DNA of 64,000 bases from Papiliotrema nemorosa (Eukaryota; Basidiomycota; Tremellomycetes; Tremellales; Rhynchogastremaceae): NCBI GenBank assembly GCA_032158125.1, contig JASKOT010000009.1:372001-436000 (forward strand), given 5' to 3'. Shown piece after piece: positions 11,820 through 24,277 of the stretch. Numbering within the stretch: position 1 is the first letter of the stretch; each line of letters starts with the position of its first letter. The notes beneath the pieces are model-generated. The model made no database searches. It saw only the letters and a list, made by a program, of their open reading frames with translations, and was not told the DNA's origin. The position numbers and the translations under genes were made by a program.

Positions 11820-11980
11820 ATGATGCAACGCTGTATATTGTGACGACTACTGGGCTACTGGGGTGCTTTGATAATATTGATACAGCACAGACCGCCAGGT
11901 CCGGTCACCCGGACGGGTCATCGTCCCTCCTTCTTCTTTTTCTTCTTTCTCATCCTTTACAACTTCACTCCACCTTCACC

Positions 11981-14900
11981 ATGGCCTTGAGAGCCAAGAA
12001 GAACGATACTGACGACCTTTTGGCAGATGTTGACCTGATTCTCGGTGAATCGAAGCCATTGCACAGTGATGGCGTGTCCACCTCGGGTAAGCCTTCTCTT
12101 CCTGCCCCCCATCCCCATCCATTACCCCTGCTGTGACCCTTACCCCCTTGATACTTCTCCCCTTGATCGTTCAAGTGGTCCTGAGTCTCCTGACGATTCT
12201 GATGATTCAGACTACCCGTCAACACCCACACCAAGAAGAGCGGAGCGACCTCTACAACGACCTCTGTTCTTTCCCGGTCCCTCACTGTCGCCTACAGTGC
12301 CTCTTGCCGTCCCCTCTCCCTCAGTACCTCTGACCTCTGATCAGCTCGAATACCTTCCCCAAGCGCAAAGCACCCATCAAGCGGTCTACGGAGTCGACAC
12401 CTCCCTCAGAGACGCCGACGAGACCAGTCAGTACGGAGATGATCTGTGGGAGGATGAAGACACAATTCTCCTTGCTCAACGGCTGGAACAGAGTTACGCT
12501 TCACAATTAGGTAAAGCGAAGTCCTGTAGTGGGTTCCGTGCTGACACTTGGCAGCTCCACCCATTGAGCCAATTGTAGTGGAAGAAGGCATTCGCGAAGA
12601 AATCGTCACCCCGCAAGTCATTCAACAGCGAATCAAGTCAGAACTGGAGTTCACAAATGCTCGAGGGCAGAAGGAACTCTCAATCAAAGTGATAGGTGAG
12701 GTTCTGTCCTTCTGGCAGCTACTCGCTCATACATCAGACGAGAAGTTCCGGCCCCTCTTCCCTTACAAGACTTTCAACGCCATGCAGAGTGTCGCGCTTG
12801 AGACTGTGAGTCTAAATCTTTCTCTCGACCAGATGACCTTCTTCCGGATGCTCAAGGGTAGGCTCATCGGACCAGCGAGAACTTCGTCCTCTCTGCCCCT
12901 ACCAGTGCTGGGAAGACGACCGTATTCGAATTAGCATTCCTACGAATGGTGAAAGAGTGGGCTGGCTATCCCGAACAGAGGCTGGCCATTTACATAGCAC
13001 CAACTAAGGTTTGTGCTTCCCCGCTTTTCTTTGATAGGCCTAATGACAGGCTCTCTGCTACGAAAGAGCGACAGACTGGGCCAAACGCCTTCCGAATGTC
13101 GATCCGAGCTTAAAATGTGAGTTCTCGTCAGGAACTGGCTAGCTGACTTGCTATCAGGCGTGCAACTCACAGGTGACACCAGCCGGAACGAGGACACTTT
13201 CAAGCTTCTCAGGAATGCTAGTCTAATTGTGACAACGGTGAGCTGCTCAGCGTTTGACGGAACTTGTCTAAAGCAACAGCCGGAGAAGTGGGACTCTGTG
13301 ACTCGTCGAAGCAGTGATAGTCAAAAGGTTCTGGACCGCGTCTCTCTGGTGATGATTGATGAGGTGAGTTTCTTACCTGAACAGCCCTGATCCTAGGTGC
13401 ACATTCTTCGAGAAAGCCGAGGCGCGACTCTCGAGGTGGTCGTGTCGAGGATGAAAGCGCTTGGTCGTCAAATCCGATTCGTAGCTGTCAGCGCTTCAGT
13501 AAGGAGCTGCCTGCCAAAGATGACCTTGCTCATGCTAGGTGCCCAACATCGACGATGTTGCCCGATGGCTTGCCAGTCCTCCTGAGGAGATGCCGGAAAT
13601 TGGTGTTTATCAAGGCGGTGGGAGTCAAGCGGAAGGTACAGGTGAAAACAACTTCACGAATGCGCAAGAAGAGATAAAGTCTCCGGTCATGGCTAAAGTT
13701 CTCAAGGTAAGTAGGCAGACTCGTTTCAAAAGCGTGATTTGTACTCATCACAGTTCGGCGAAGACTACCGACCTGTTCCTCTCAAGAAGATCGTTCGAGG
13801 ATACGAAGCATCCAATCAGTGGGCTCTAAACCCGCAGCTGGACAAGGCGCTGTTTCCGGAGCTACTCAATCTTCAGTCCGTTCCAGAGCACAAGGGGAAG
13901 CCAGTGTTGGTGTTCTGTCCCACTCGAAAAGGTGGGCTCGTGCATTTCCTGTGCTTATCCTTCAGCCTGTCAGACCACAGCCGAGTATATCAATGAAATG
14001 TACGATCAACAAGTAAAAGCTCGAGGTCTTCTACCCTGGACGTTGCCCTTCAGGCGAGTCCTGCTACCAGGGTCAGATGCTGATCGACCAGAGGACAGGA
14101 CGATATTGAGACGCTCAGCGACCCGATCCTCAGACAATGGGCGGGGAATGGGATTGCTGCTCATCATGCTGGCCTCGAAGTGGCCGATCGACATCTTATC
14201 GAGAAATGGTTCAAGGAGGGACGGCTGAAGATGATTATATGCACATCCGTGAGCGCATCTCACCTGTGTCATGGGCAATCTTATAGTAGACGTTGGCTGT
14301 CGGGGTCAACCTGCCTGCTCACACCGTCGTCATCAAGGGTACGATGACCTACAGTGGACCTATCACGGGCTTCAGAGAATACTCCGATATAGAGATCCAG
14401 GTGAGCTGGTAGCGCTCAGAGGAGCTTCAGCTTACCAACAGCAAATGATGGGACGGGCAGGAAGACCCCAGTTTGACAATAGTGGTGTCGTTCTGGTACT
14501 GCCTGGATGTACGACGTTGCTGACCTCTCAGCTCATGTGCGAGAAATCGAGAGAATCCCTTGTGAGCACGGAATTGCGTGTTCGCTCATCCTCAGTACCG
14601 GGACATGATCAACTCGAAGACTGTGCTGGAGAGTCGACTGCATGACCATCTTACTGAACGTGAGGCAGAGGTCTGTGATTCCACTAAGTACCAAGATATC
14701 AACAGTGAGATTGGGCGAAAAACAATTACAGACCTCAGAAGCGCACAAGACTGGCTACGAAAGTGAGTCATGAGGGTCTGATGCCTTTGGCTTATTATAG
14801 CTCCTTCCTTTTCGTCCGAATCAAGCAGAACCCGGAACATTACGCCATTCCAGACGTGAATGCCGACTCCAGTGGAAGAACTATGACAGCCTGGGATCAA

Positions 14901-17684
14901 TGGCTCAAGTGGTTTGTCGAGGTACGTTGTCGACCTCAAGCCTACAGCTGACTTTCAGGAAGCGCTCGATCGGTTGGAACAGCACGAACTGGTGACCCAT
15001 GATCATGGCCGGAGCGCAGAAGAGGACAGGCAAAGGAAAGAGCTAGAAATCACGCAGTATGCTCTTCGCCAGGAGGGGAGCTAAAATGAGCAGCTTTGGT
15101 GCGGTAATGAGCAAACACTGCATCTGTAAGTCAGATCAAGCCGTAAGCAAGTACCGTGCTGACCGGTAGCTTATGGAACTGTATGTCGGTCGACCGTCAG
15201 TCATGTTGACGAGAGATGTGTTCCATTCTTAGCATTACGGAATGGTATACCATGAGAGAGCTCTTGGAGGTCCTTTGTGGTGCGACGGAGTAGGTGACTG
15301 CCTGGCTCCGCCGCTGAAAGTAGATTCGCCGACTTGCGAGCTCGACCGGGGGAGACAGCTGTGGGTTTTCGGTGGCCTGAAAGATGCTCATATCAGACTT
15401 TGAACAAAGTTCGAAACCGGGACTTGCTTCGATTCAAGTTGAGGGAACCTGTCAAAACATATGCGTTAGTGAACATTTGCGCTCTGACTCAACGATCTAG
15501 GGACAAGGTCTTCATACACTTACAACTGCAATTCGTGGGGACCACACTGGAAGAGGCAGAAAAGGAAAACGCGAAAACTGAGAATGCCAATTCACGTCAG
15601 ATCCTGGGTGCCATTGCTCAATCAGCTCCTAGGATCGCCAACGGTGTGTCTGTCTCGCCAACATTGTAGGTCATCCGCTGATAGTCAGCCATCTTTGCCG
15701 TATGCACGCTACGCGACTTCGGCCAGACCTCGAAACACGCTTTAGAATTGTTGCACACGGTGGAAGGTATGGCATGGGAGGACAGCCCTGCTATATTCCG
15801 TCAGCTAGAGAACGTTGGGCCAAAGTCGATACTGGCCCTTGCATCACATCGTATCACCAGTACGGCTGTACATTCTGTTTAAATTCATCACTTACAGCCA
15901 GCTTTCCAGGCGTTGCGAGACACACCTGGTCCCAAGATCAGCGGTCTACTTGGTCGGCAGGGCATGTTCGGCGAGCAACTCCATGCCCAAATCGACAAGC
16001 TGCCAAGATACGAGGTTGAAATTCAGTGAGTGCTGACTGACCAGCGGTGAGATCCTGATGGTTAGGGAGGACAATGTCACCAGACCCGAGCCACACGAAT
16101 ACCCGAAAATCACCCTCAAAATTCACATTAAGTGCTTGTCTGTCGAGGATACGAAGAGCAAGGCAGACAGCAAAAGTAAAGGGAAGAAGAAGAAGACGCT
16201 GAAGTGGGAGCAGTTTTGGAGCAAGACTTTGACGCTGCTTGTGTTGCGATCGGACGGCAAGTTGGTTGGGAATATGAGCATGCCGTGAGTTACCTGATTC
16301 TCAGGGAGCAAATTCTGACCATTCCAGAGCGAGAAATCTCAGCGCAAAGAACTCCACATTGACGCTGCTGGCAGAGTTCACATCACCTCAACAAACCCTT
16401 GCTGCCTATGTTGGGGCAAATGAGGTTTCGGGATTACAAACTTCAGCAACTTTCAACCCCGACTTACCTGCCGAGTACTTTCCATCCGAACCCGAACGAC
16501 CGGATGGACAAGATGGCAACGATGAGTTGGCACCAGCCCTAGAGGATGCCCGACGACTCCCCAATGGCAACTTCCCTTGTGCCCATCAGTGTCAGAACAG
16601 AAGTCTCTGCAATCATATTTGTTGCAAGGAAGGCGTCAAGCGAGGAGGGAAGCCTGGTTTCTCAGCGCAACAACCTTCCAGCATTCGTACTGCAATCGAA
16701 AGTGAGTTGTGCATCGAAGATCAAAGGCTAATTGCAGTCGCCGCCGAACAAGATGAGAAGATTCGAACAAGCAAGAAGCGACGAGCACCGGAGCTGTCAC
16801 AGTGCACTCACCCACCTGCGGACGATGAGCTGGATGTAGCGATGACTGTCAAGCCTGCACTTTCTGGTGTCAAAAGCAAGCATTTCACTCATATCACCGA
16901 TGTGCAGGATCAATTCGCCGGCAAGACCGTCGAGAAGAGCCAGGGCACCTCGGCCGACATTGCAAAGGAACGAGCGAAGAACCAAGTTGAAGATGTCGAT
17001 GACGAGGAATGGGACGCCATCGTTAGGGAGAAGCAATACTTGAAGCTCAGCAAGAAAAGGTCTCGAGACGAACCCGTGAATGCCAGTACCCCAAAGTTCA
17101 AGCGGAAAAAGCGAAGTCTGCGAGAGGAGTTGGAGCTTGGCCTTGATGACGAGCTCGACGAAGCTGATGGCAAGGACGAGATCGATGAACCAACCAAACC
17201 CAAGATCAAAGGTTCATCTTCCAGTTCCGAAGTCGACCCGATGAAGCACATTCGAGCATTGGAGAAGAGTGGCATGTTCTCCGCCCACGAAATTGCAGTG
17301 ATGAGGGCGAAGCTCGAAACGGACACCATGGCGAACGATATCAGCCAGGATCAGCAAGACAAGAAGAAGACTCGTCACACCAATCTGGACCAAGAATTAG
17401 GAAAGTCACAATCGAATGTCTCAATTGATCCCATTTTCCAGCCATCCTTCATACAGCCTGTGTCGATCAAGAGTGTAGGCGAAAGCGGAGTCGAAGGTCC
17501 ACAGAAGGGATCCGACGACTGGCTGGCAGATCTAGACGGTGATGACACTCTGGCAGCCTCAACCTCCACACAATCCGCTCACTATGCCCAGTCTGGTCGA
17601 GACAGGAAGCCCATCAAGATCATGGATGACTTCGAGATGCTGTTCGGCGGCGATGACTCGATTGTGGTGGAGGACGACTCATAG
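11981..17684 (+). CDS. HFM1: MER3/HFM1 meiotic DNA helicase (Ski2-like, Sec63 domain)
   Basis: Superfamily 2 helicase that promotes meiotic crossovers by unwinding and stabilising recombination intermediates. After an acidic, Pro/Ser-rich N-terminus come the motifs in order: FNAMQSVALE, motif I APTSAGKTTVFELA, Ia IYIAPTKALCYE, TTPEKWDSVTRR, motif II MIDEVHIL (DEVH), III VAVSASVPN, then PVLVFCPTRK, AHHAGLEVADR, TLAVGVNLPAH and motif VI MMGRAGRPQFDNSG. The DEVH box and EKWDS pattern fit HFM1/Mer3. A Sec63-type domain follows, then a Cys-rich element (FPCAHQCQNRSLCNHICCKEG) near 16570-16630 as in HFM1. The last exon (about 16330-17684) adds an acidic, Lys-rich tail of more than 300 residues. About 17 introns; the joins near 14030-14100 are uncertain. 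It is convergent with the F-box gene. Confidence 0.88.
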
Positions 17685-17938
17685 CCATATGCACACTAAC
17701 CGAATTCATACCAAGGTGCCCTTATTTACGAATGGATTTCAATGGGTTTAGCGATCAGATGATCGCCTTCTGTAGAAAGAAGCGAGAGATCATTCGAGCA
17801 TGCATGCAGTAATACTATGAATGCCTTCGATTTGTTGGCATGACCACCTTTTGCGATCGCGGCCTAGGGATTTTATTGCTGATTACACGGAACGCCTGAC
17901 GAATTTTGTGATGGTCGTATACCAAGAAAGACCGCCGG

Positions 17939-20038
17939 TCAAAACGTAGGATGATAGGACCGAACTCTTCGTGGTGAGTTCAATCCCCATTGATCCGGTC
18001 TGGGCGACTCACTTTGAAAAGTAGAACGGTTTCTGATGTTTCAGTACTAGACCCAGTACCTCGCCTGTGGCGAGGTTGATCGACCTATAATCCGTGATAT
18101 CCAGCTTATTCCATCTCCCACGACTGGTCTCTCTGAGCGAGAGATCCATCTCGAATTCATATTTCGGAGTTAGGGATCCCGGTTCGAGTAAATCAGATAT
18201 GAGGATGCGGGAGTGGTGTCTCTTGATGGGATGAGATGTTACAGCGTCGGATTGGACAGGGAGATCAGAGAGGGGGAGGAGGGTGTATGAGCCGATGTGC
18301 AGTCCTTTTGCGCGGAGAGAAGGTTTGAGTAAGGGAACAACTTCGGATGGGCTAAAGGGTCAGTCTGATCTATATACCGAAAGTCCAGAGGCCGAAGGCT
18401 GATGAAGGGTACGAGAATGAAATATGAGAGAAGGAGGTTTGGCTTACTGATCGGTTGTGAGGAATGAGATGACGGTACCGTCTGGGTAGAAACGCAAGAA
18501 ACGATGATATGTGACTATTGTGCGTCAGTTCTTATCAAAGGGGTTTTAGCACAACACATACTCATATGCGTAACCTGCGAGTCAGCCATGGTGATCATGA
18601 AAGAGCGGACGACTTACCGCTACCCATTCATCTCCTGCTCCTGGTCGACTGTACCATCAGTACCATTCTGAAGGACGCGAAGGTTGTGCTTACACATAGT
18701 GACAAACGGCAATATAACACCCGTCAAACCTCACTCTTTCCTCTTCAACCATCAACGTCCTCCATTCTTCACCATACTTCCGTCCTAGATCCTGGATTGG
18801 GACCCTTGACGGGTTAATGGCCTCTTTGGTATATATCCTCTCGGCTCTCACGCGCCACTGCTCAGATGTCGCAGTGAGATATCGAGCGCGCCATGATGTT
18901 GATCCGAACGATTCGATAGCGGGGATATCCAGATGTGACAGTATCTGCTCGATAATCTCTCGAGGTAAGAGGGAGATGGGGATTGGCAAGTTCTCATCTG
19001 CCGGTATGAAGAGAGCGAGAGAGGGGTGTGTAGGGGTTTGCTGCATGAGCAGAGTCAAGGGGCTCGTTCGGACCGGTACGGGGTGGATAGAGTGAGAGTG
19101 TGGATTCGGGTGAGGATGAACATGGGTCTTTTCGTAGTCTGGATGAGTTTGGATCGTGCGTTGGAAAGAGAAAGGCTCGAGTAAAGGTGGAGTGGCAGAG
19201 ACGAGATCGGTGGATGACGGTGTCGAAGGAGCCTCTTTCACTTTGTTTCTGCGTATAGCGTAAGCTCTGTCGACATTGTCTACTTGTCAGCAAAGTAGAT
19301 CTACAGCTCGCGATGAGCCAACCCCTTCAACACCGCGAAAGGGAAACGGGACAATCCCAGATTTGACTACTCACCATCCATCTTGAAAGCTTGTCGATAC
19401 AGCTTCAATGCGTCGTTCAGTTGCCCCCCTTGTTCAGCCTCTACAGCTCTAGAGTAGACCGTCACCGCATCTCCTGGAGCACCACCAGAATGTCTCCCCG
19501 AGAACAACCGTCCGAACGTCTTGAGTTTATCAGGCCATCGAGTGGATCCATTCGGGCGGTCCTCGTCTTCCGAGTCTACCTCCACCACGGCCAAATGCTG
19601 CTTTTCGATCAAAGGAGAGGTGGATTTGGTCGTTGTAGCGCTGTGAGCGGAAGATCGGGAAGGTATCAAGGTCAATCTTGAGCCTTGAGCTGGAGAAAGT
19701 TGTGTCCCGGCCAAAGGTCGAGTAGCCCGAGGTGGAGATATCGTCGACCCATTCTCGACTTTATCCTTCCCCTTGATACCGTTGCTGTTGGGTACATTTC
19801 GAGTACTTGGTCCACCCTGAGATCCTTTTGATCTCTCAGGTGATAATGCGTTCCGAGCTGTAGTCGGACCAGGTTGAGGCTGTTTCTTCGATTTGACCTC
19901 GTTTCGCCATTCCGATCGAAATCTCTCCAATTCGTCTTCGACCGGAACCAGGGCTACTTCCTTCTCGCTCAAGCTCAGCTTTTCTATCCCATCTGAGATC
20001 TCTCTCGAAGTCCTCTCTGGCGATTTTGGATTCACCAT
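17939..20038 (-). CDS. FBXO9: FBXO9-like F-box protein (SCF substrate receptor)
   Basis: Predicted substrate-recognition subunit of an SCF ubiquitin ligase. The first exon (19367-20038) is polar and low-complexity and ends in a TPR-like helix pair (AVTVYSRAVEAEQGGQLNDALKLYRQAFKMDGE). The second (from about 19270) carries the F-box ISLLPREIIEQILSHLDIP and the FBXO9-specific block RVRFDGCYIAVCHYV. Small exons then encode YHRFLRFYPDGTVISFLTT and RGRWNKLDITDYRSINLATGEV. The C-terminus FYFSKVRSYHPTF is reached through an intron near 17968-18014. This domain order (TPR-like, F-box, C-terminal lipocalin-like domain) is the Fbxo9/Pof7/Hrt3 family. Its start codon lies only 118 bases from that of MED10 on the other strand. 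Confidence 0.85.
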
Positions 20039-20156
20039 GTCGATGGGAGGTGATGATGACTAATGTGATGGTGGGATGGTACGAATAGCGACTATCTAAT
20101 CACGTCAACCGACCTCCACCTCGACTTGCAACTCTTCTGCCATTGTACCATCATCC

Positions 20157-21044
20157 ATGTCTCTCAACTTGCCACAACACCTGCCCTCCCCAGCGCCAAC
20201 ACCCGACCATCCTGCTCTACCTGCTCAGGTGAATGGCTTCTCATCAGTGGAAGAAGAAAAGAAGAAGATCCGGGATGAATTGGAGAATCGGTTGAAAACC
20301 CTTCAACAGGATTTATACGAGTTGGAAATCTGCGCGGGGGCAGTCATCGCAGGTCAAGAAGAGCGTATACCAATGTACATGTATGTCACTTCTCCTTACT
20401 ACGCACCTTTTCTGGAAGAAGGAGTTTGAGGCTTGTCTGACAAGTAGGAAGAGGATAAATGAACAGTTTATCGCGTTAAACGACCTATCTCAACGTATGC
20501 AACCTGAACTTCAACCACAACCGGGACTCTTGAACGGACACGCGGATACAGCACATGGACACCACGCAAATGGTGCGATGGTGTTCGGGGATAGCGTTCC
20601 GAAATCGGTTATTGAGCATGTGGATACCTATCGGAACCCTCATGGGTATACCAAGACTACCTTGTCGAGAGCTACAGGGGAGAATCAGTATGCGCTAGGG
20701 AGAATGTTGGGCCTAGAGGTAAGTGATCATCTGCGCCCTCCTTCTCCTTATTCTGTGACTCGGCGTCATCAGGAAGGCGAAACGGATCTCCAGTGCGGCC
20801 GGTACTAATTTGGCAGAGCTTCAGGAGACAACTGCACGACGCCATATCATCCGAAATTCCGGATGTACCTCTACCACCTCGACGTCATCATCCAATCTAC
20901 GAAAAGGACACGACGATGGACGAAGACGGCGAGAAGCGCGAGAATGGCCATTCGACGGACCCTGCGGAGGGTAGTAGCACTGGGCCGCCGTCGATCAAGC
21001 AAGAGGATACAGCACAGAACACCACTTCGAATGGGTCTTTGTAG
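20157..21044 (+). CDS. MED10: Mediator complex subunit 10 (MED10/Nut2)
   Basis: Middle-module Mediator subunit bridging transcription factors and RNA polymerase II. The helical hairpin LENRLKTLQQDLYELEI is followed by a conserved VIEHVDTYRNPHGYTKTTLSRATGENQYALGRM block and SFRRQLHDAISSEIPDV, matching the family order. An intron near 20382-20447 joins PMY to MKRINEQF. A second intron begins after GLE (about 20719) and ends at TTTGGCAG (about 20817). A Gln/His/Gly-rich insertion in the middle and an acidic Asp/Glu/Lys tail are extra relative to animal MED10. The tail is not conserved, and the second splice acceptor is the least certain point. Confidence 0.85.
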
Positions 21045-21249
21045 CAATGGCTCAGGAAGTAAAGTAGTTGCCTCGACAGGCTCTCATGCGTCCCGCGTTG
21101 AGGAGCCATCAACAAGAGGACAAAATCATACCCCGCATTATCGTTGCATACCCCTTGTATCCGACCGCGTCCCGTCATACTTTGTATATGTATGTATACG
21201 TCTAGTACTGCTTTGCTGCTTCGCCTTTGGAGTTTTGCGGAGGGAGAGC

Positions 21250-22007
21250 CTACCACGGGATCGCCCTGTATTGGTTGGCGGCTTTGACGAACAATGTCAA
21301 GCAGGATCCAACTCCGCTCAAGTAGAGCACCGAGCGTACCCACGACCATGTTTCTGCAAAGTTAGTTACCCCTTATCCACAGGTCCAGTGTGACAAGCTC
21401 AAAGATGGATGAGACAGGACGTACCGTCTTCGATGAGGATGTAGGCCAAGTTGTAAGCTGTCCTCACGGCCAGGTATCCTCCCGCACACCAATGCAGAGT
21501 ATTTGAATCGACATGTGCGGCATTTGCAGCTACCTTAGCAAGTCAGCTCCTCCTGAGTTCAGGTGATACTACGACTCACAAGAGCAGAAGCAAACAAAGG
21601 CAAGTTGGTATGAGAATTGTTGTTTGCTGCTACGGCTCTAATCACCCTTCTATAACTCTGCCCATCAACACAAGCTCGCGGTAGATTAGAAAGGTGGATT
21701 AGGGAAAGTCAGTGCACCTACCGACTCGGGAAGACGTTGTTTGAGGTTTGACCAGGATTCTCCAGGCATTGCATTGCTGTACGCCCCATTGCCTTCTTTG
21801 GTGGCTTTTCCAATGGCCCACCATAATGGTGCCATACTATAATCAGCGCTCGTTCAGTCGCGCTCTATCCTATTGCGCGAATCTTTGACGGTGCGACTGC
21901 GGGGATGATGGAGATGCTACTCACGACAAGACCCATCCTGCTGGAACGGCGTAGAGAGAGTAATTGAACTTGAGTCCAGGAGTGGACGCGAGGTAAGCGA
22001 AAGACAT
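21250..22007 (-). CDS. MAPEG family membrane protein, copy B
   Basis: Small four-helix membrane protein of the MAPEG family (microsomal glutathione transferase and leukotriene synthase relatives). Five exons. The start MSFAYLASTPGLKFNYSLYAVPAGWVLS mirrors the start of copy A. The family core reads RRVIRAVAANNNSHTNLPLFASALVAANAAHVD, followed by GGYLAVRTAYNLAYILIED, and the C-terminus ends AANQYRAIPW. Introns lie near 21930-21842, 21722-21664, 21580-21531 and 21428-21359. The usual RAEAAQ...GFENLP motif is degenerate here (RAVAANNNSHTNLP). It is transcribed in tandem with copy A and converges with MED10. Confidence 0.78.
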
Positions 22008-22392
22008 GCTGGCGTCAATAAAGGTAGAGGTAAGGTGGGAATCTGCGCAACCCATCACATTGTCTTTATACGCTCGAGGATTTGACACTAGCAAGCTATC
22101 TGCAACGCATGACGTCGAGAGGGGGGTCGTGACTGGAGCAGCGTGACAACCATCCGTGTTTGACCCAATAAGGGGAAGAAGGGAGGTGCGGTTCAATCGT
22201 CGTGCCGATACAGGTTCAATTGCCGATATACCTTGCCCCTGACATGTCCACTCTGCCGGAATCACCCCGAGGCTTGGCTCATATGGGATCTGAAACCACT
22301 CGCTGAAGCAGACTCGTGAGGATCCTTGGGAGATGCATACATGGGGTTAGAGCTGACTACGAGATACAGAAGGTCGATTTGATTGTATACAT
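22008..22392. other. Intergenic between the tandem MAPEG genes
   Basis: 385 bases between the start of copy B and the stop of copy A. I see no additional gene; it should contain the copy B promoter and copy A terminator. Confidence 0.5.
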
Positions 22393-23074
22393 CTAGTACG
22401 ATGCGTATCCCTTGAAGTATCTGTTTCCAGCCTGAACAAACAGGACAGAAGAAGCGATGATTCCCGTCAACCAAGTGACAGATCTCGTGTGACCGGCGGC
22501 ACCTAAAAGTCAGCTCTGCACTACATCAGATGACGAATCCAATGTCGTGTCCATCTGAGTACTATGGGTGTCAGAGTTATGACTTACTGCTGGTGTTGTT
22601 GATATAAATGTAGTTGTACAAGGCTCGGGAAGCAAGGTAGACGGCAACCACAGTGTTCAACACCTTGGTCTCGACTCTAGCGACATTTCCTGCAATCTAG
22701 AATATCAACACGGGCTGGAACACAAGCCGGCACATCGTGTGATGACTCACCACGGCAGCAGCAAAGTAAGGCAATCCGATAAACCCATTGTTTTGAGCAG
22801 CTTCAGCTCGGAGGTATTTAGCCGCTTGGGCAGGTGAGATTTTGGCATCGGTCAATCGTTCCTTGTTGGCCTGAGGGTTGCAGACGTCCCATTCAGCAGT
22901 TCCGGGTGCTCGTTCCTTGTTGAACAGCGCCATGGCGTACACATGAGGTGCGAACCTGGCCATCAGTACGAGATGCAGCTCACGGTGAGACCTTTCCACT
23001 CACGCCAGACCGAAGGCCGCGGGAATGGCGTAGAAAGAGTAGTTGTTGGCTGTGTTGAGACCTGCGAATGACAT
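22393..23074 (-). CDS. MAPEG family membrane protein, copy A
   Basis: Membrane-associated protein in eicosanoid and glutathione metabolism (MAPEG). Start MSFAGLNTANNYSFYAIPAAFGLA, then an intron (GTGAGTGG...GGCCAG) to FAPHVYAMALFNKERAPGT. The signature RAEAAQNNGFIGLPYFAAAV continues across an intron into IAGNVARVETKVLNTVVAVYLASRALYNYIYIN, and the last exon ends GNRYFKGYASY. In relatives the RAEAAQ...N...LP region lines the glutathione and active-site surface. Many fungal homologs have no proven enzyme activity, so function is inferred at family level only. It is divergent from mL40 across 250 bases. Confidence 0.85.
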
Positions 23075-23324
23075 TGTGGATATGTAGCTGGGTACGGGCT
23101 GTTGTCAAGATGTAGAGAGTGAGTAGATGGCAGGCGAGGTTGTTGCAGTGCCGGGTTAAACGTAGACCGGGGGGTGACGTCACATGATCGGGTGGCAAAG
23201 TGAGATAGAACTGCCACACCCTCCATTAATGCTATATCGCCGAGATATCGCCGTTGATCTCTGACTTTTAGAGATTTCAACCCAGTCAACCGTTGCTCGC
23301 CTATACCTCGGCCAGACCACTACC

Positions 23325-23987
23325 ATGTGCCGACCCACCTTCTCCCGCGTCGCATCGTCGTTGACACACGCAACTCCCTTCGCCTCGTCTTCTCGATGTT
23401 TCTACGCTACAAAACCTGCCGCGGCGTCTTCCTCCTCATCTAGCGGGTTCAGCTACCTCCAAGCTTCGCCTACCGATTCCCGGATGGATCTATTCAAACA
23501 CGTCCTTTACCCTCTTGACGGCTACGCACCCAAATCTGCCGCGCCGACAGGTGCACACCACCCAGACCACCTGGCACGTCTAGCCGCCGTCGTACCGAAT
23601 TCCGAAGTCCACGAAACGATCGAGAGAGCGTTCAAATTATTTCAAAGGCACAAACGAGCTAAGAGACAAGCGGAACTTCGGGTCAAATACAAAGCCATGA
23701 CGGAAGCATGTGATGAGCTCGACAAGATCACCATGCCCTTGACGAAAGCTAGGACAAAAGCCATGGGAGAGGATGTGTTCGAGCCGTACGATAGAGCCAT
23801 TTTCGTCGAAGCTGTGAAGAGGCCGGATCCATACAAGAGGCCCAAACATACCGGAAGGAGGATCAGTTCTTTGGAAATTTGGAAAGAAGCTAGGATAGAG
23901 GGATTGATGCCGAGGGAGACTTGGGTACCGACAGAGACAAGAGGCAAGGGGTGGAACTACGATTGGCAAATGCCAGCGGATAACTAG
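23325..23987 (+). CDS. MRPL28: Mitochondrial large ribosomal subunit protein mL40 (MRPL28 family)
   Basis: Intronless 220-residue protein. The N-terminus (MCRPTFSRVASSLTHATPF) is Arg/Ser/Ala-rich without acidic residues, a mitochondrial presequence with CFYAT near a likely cleavage point. The core HETIERAFKLFQRHKRAKRQAELRVKYKAMTEACDEL is the mL40/MRPL28 signature: a basic helix followed by a long amphipathic helix. The C-terminus is Lys/Arg/Trp-rich (RPKHTGRRISSLEIWKEARIEGLMPRETWVP), as in fungal relatives. It is part of the mitoribosome large subunit. Absence of introns is unusual for this window but common for short ribosomal genes. Confidence 0.85.
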   Translation: MCRPTFSRVASSLTHATPFASSSRCFYATKPAAASSSSSSGFSYLQASPTDSRMDLFKHVLYPLDGYAPKSAAPTGAHHPDHLARLAAVVPNSEVHETIERAFKLFQRHKRAKRQAELRVKYKAMTEACDELDKITMPLTKARTKAMGEDVFEPYDRAIFVEAVKRPDPYKRPKHTGRRISSLEIWKEARIEGLMPRETWVPTETRGKGWNYDWQMPADN

Positions 23988-24277
23988 GTCGTTGAGGGTC
24001 AGGGATGAGAGGGGAAGTCGGGTCGCGTGAGTTTGGCCAGAGTCGTGATGACGGAGAATTATGAGCAGGGACTTTTTGCATATCTATCACATAACAATAT
24101 GAATTCTACATGAATGGGTCGCCGCATTCCTTCAACAACCATGTCCATCAACGGTCTCCTCTATATCTCCTGGTTGCTCAACTTCGCAGTTCGTTATGCC
24201 TAGCGTGTATCTATTCGTTTCGTCCTCGTCATCTCTTCAGCGCCTTCTGCTAAGTCACGCCGAGTCTTTCCGCAGGG

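Noticed and set aside
14030..14100. Frameshift in the MER3/HFM1 gene
   Set aside because: Frames before and after can be joined by an intron ending GAGGACAG with a weak donor. The motifs on both sides are intact, so a splice-site uncertainty is likelier than a break.
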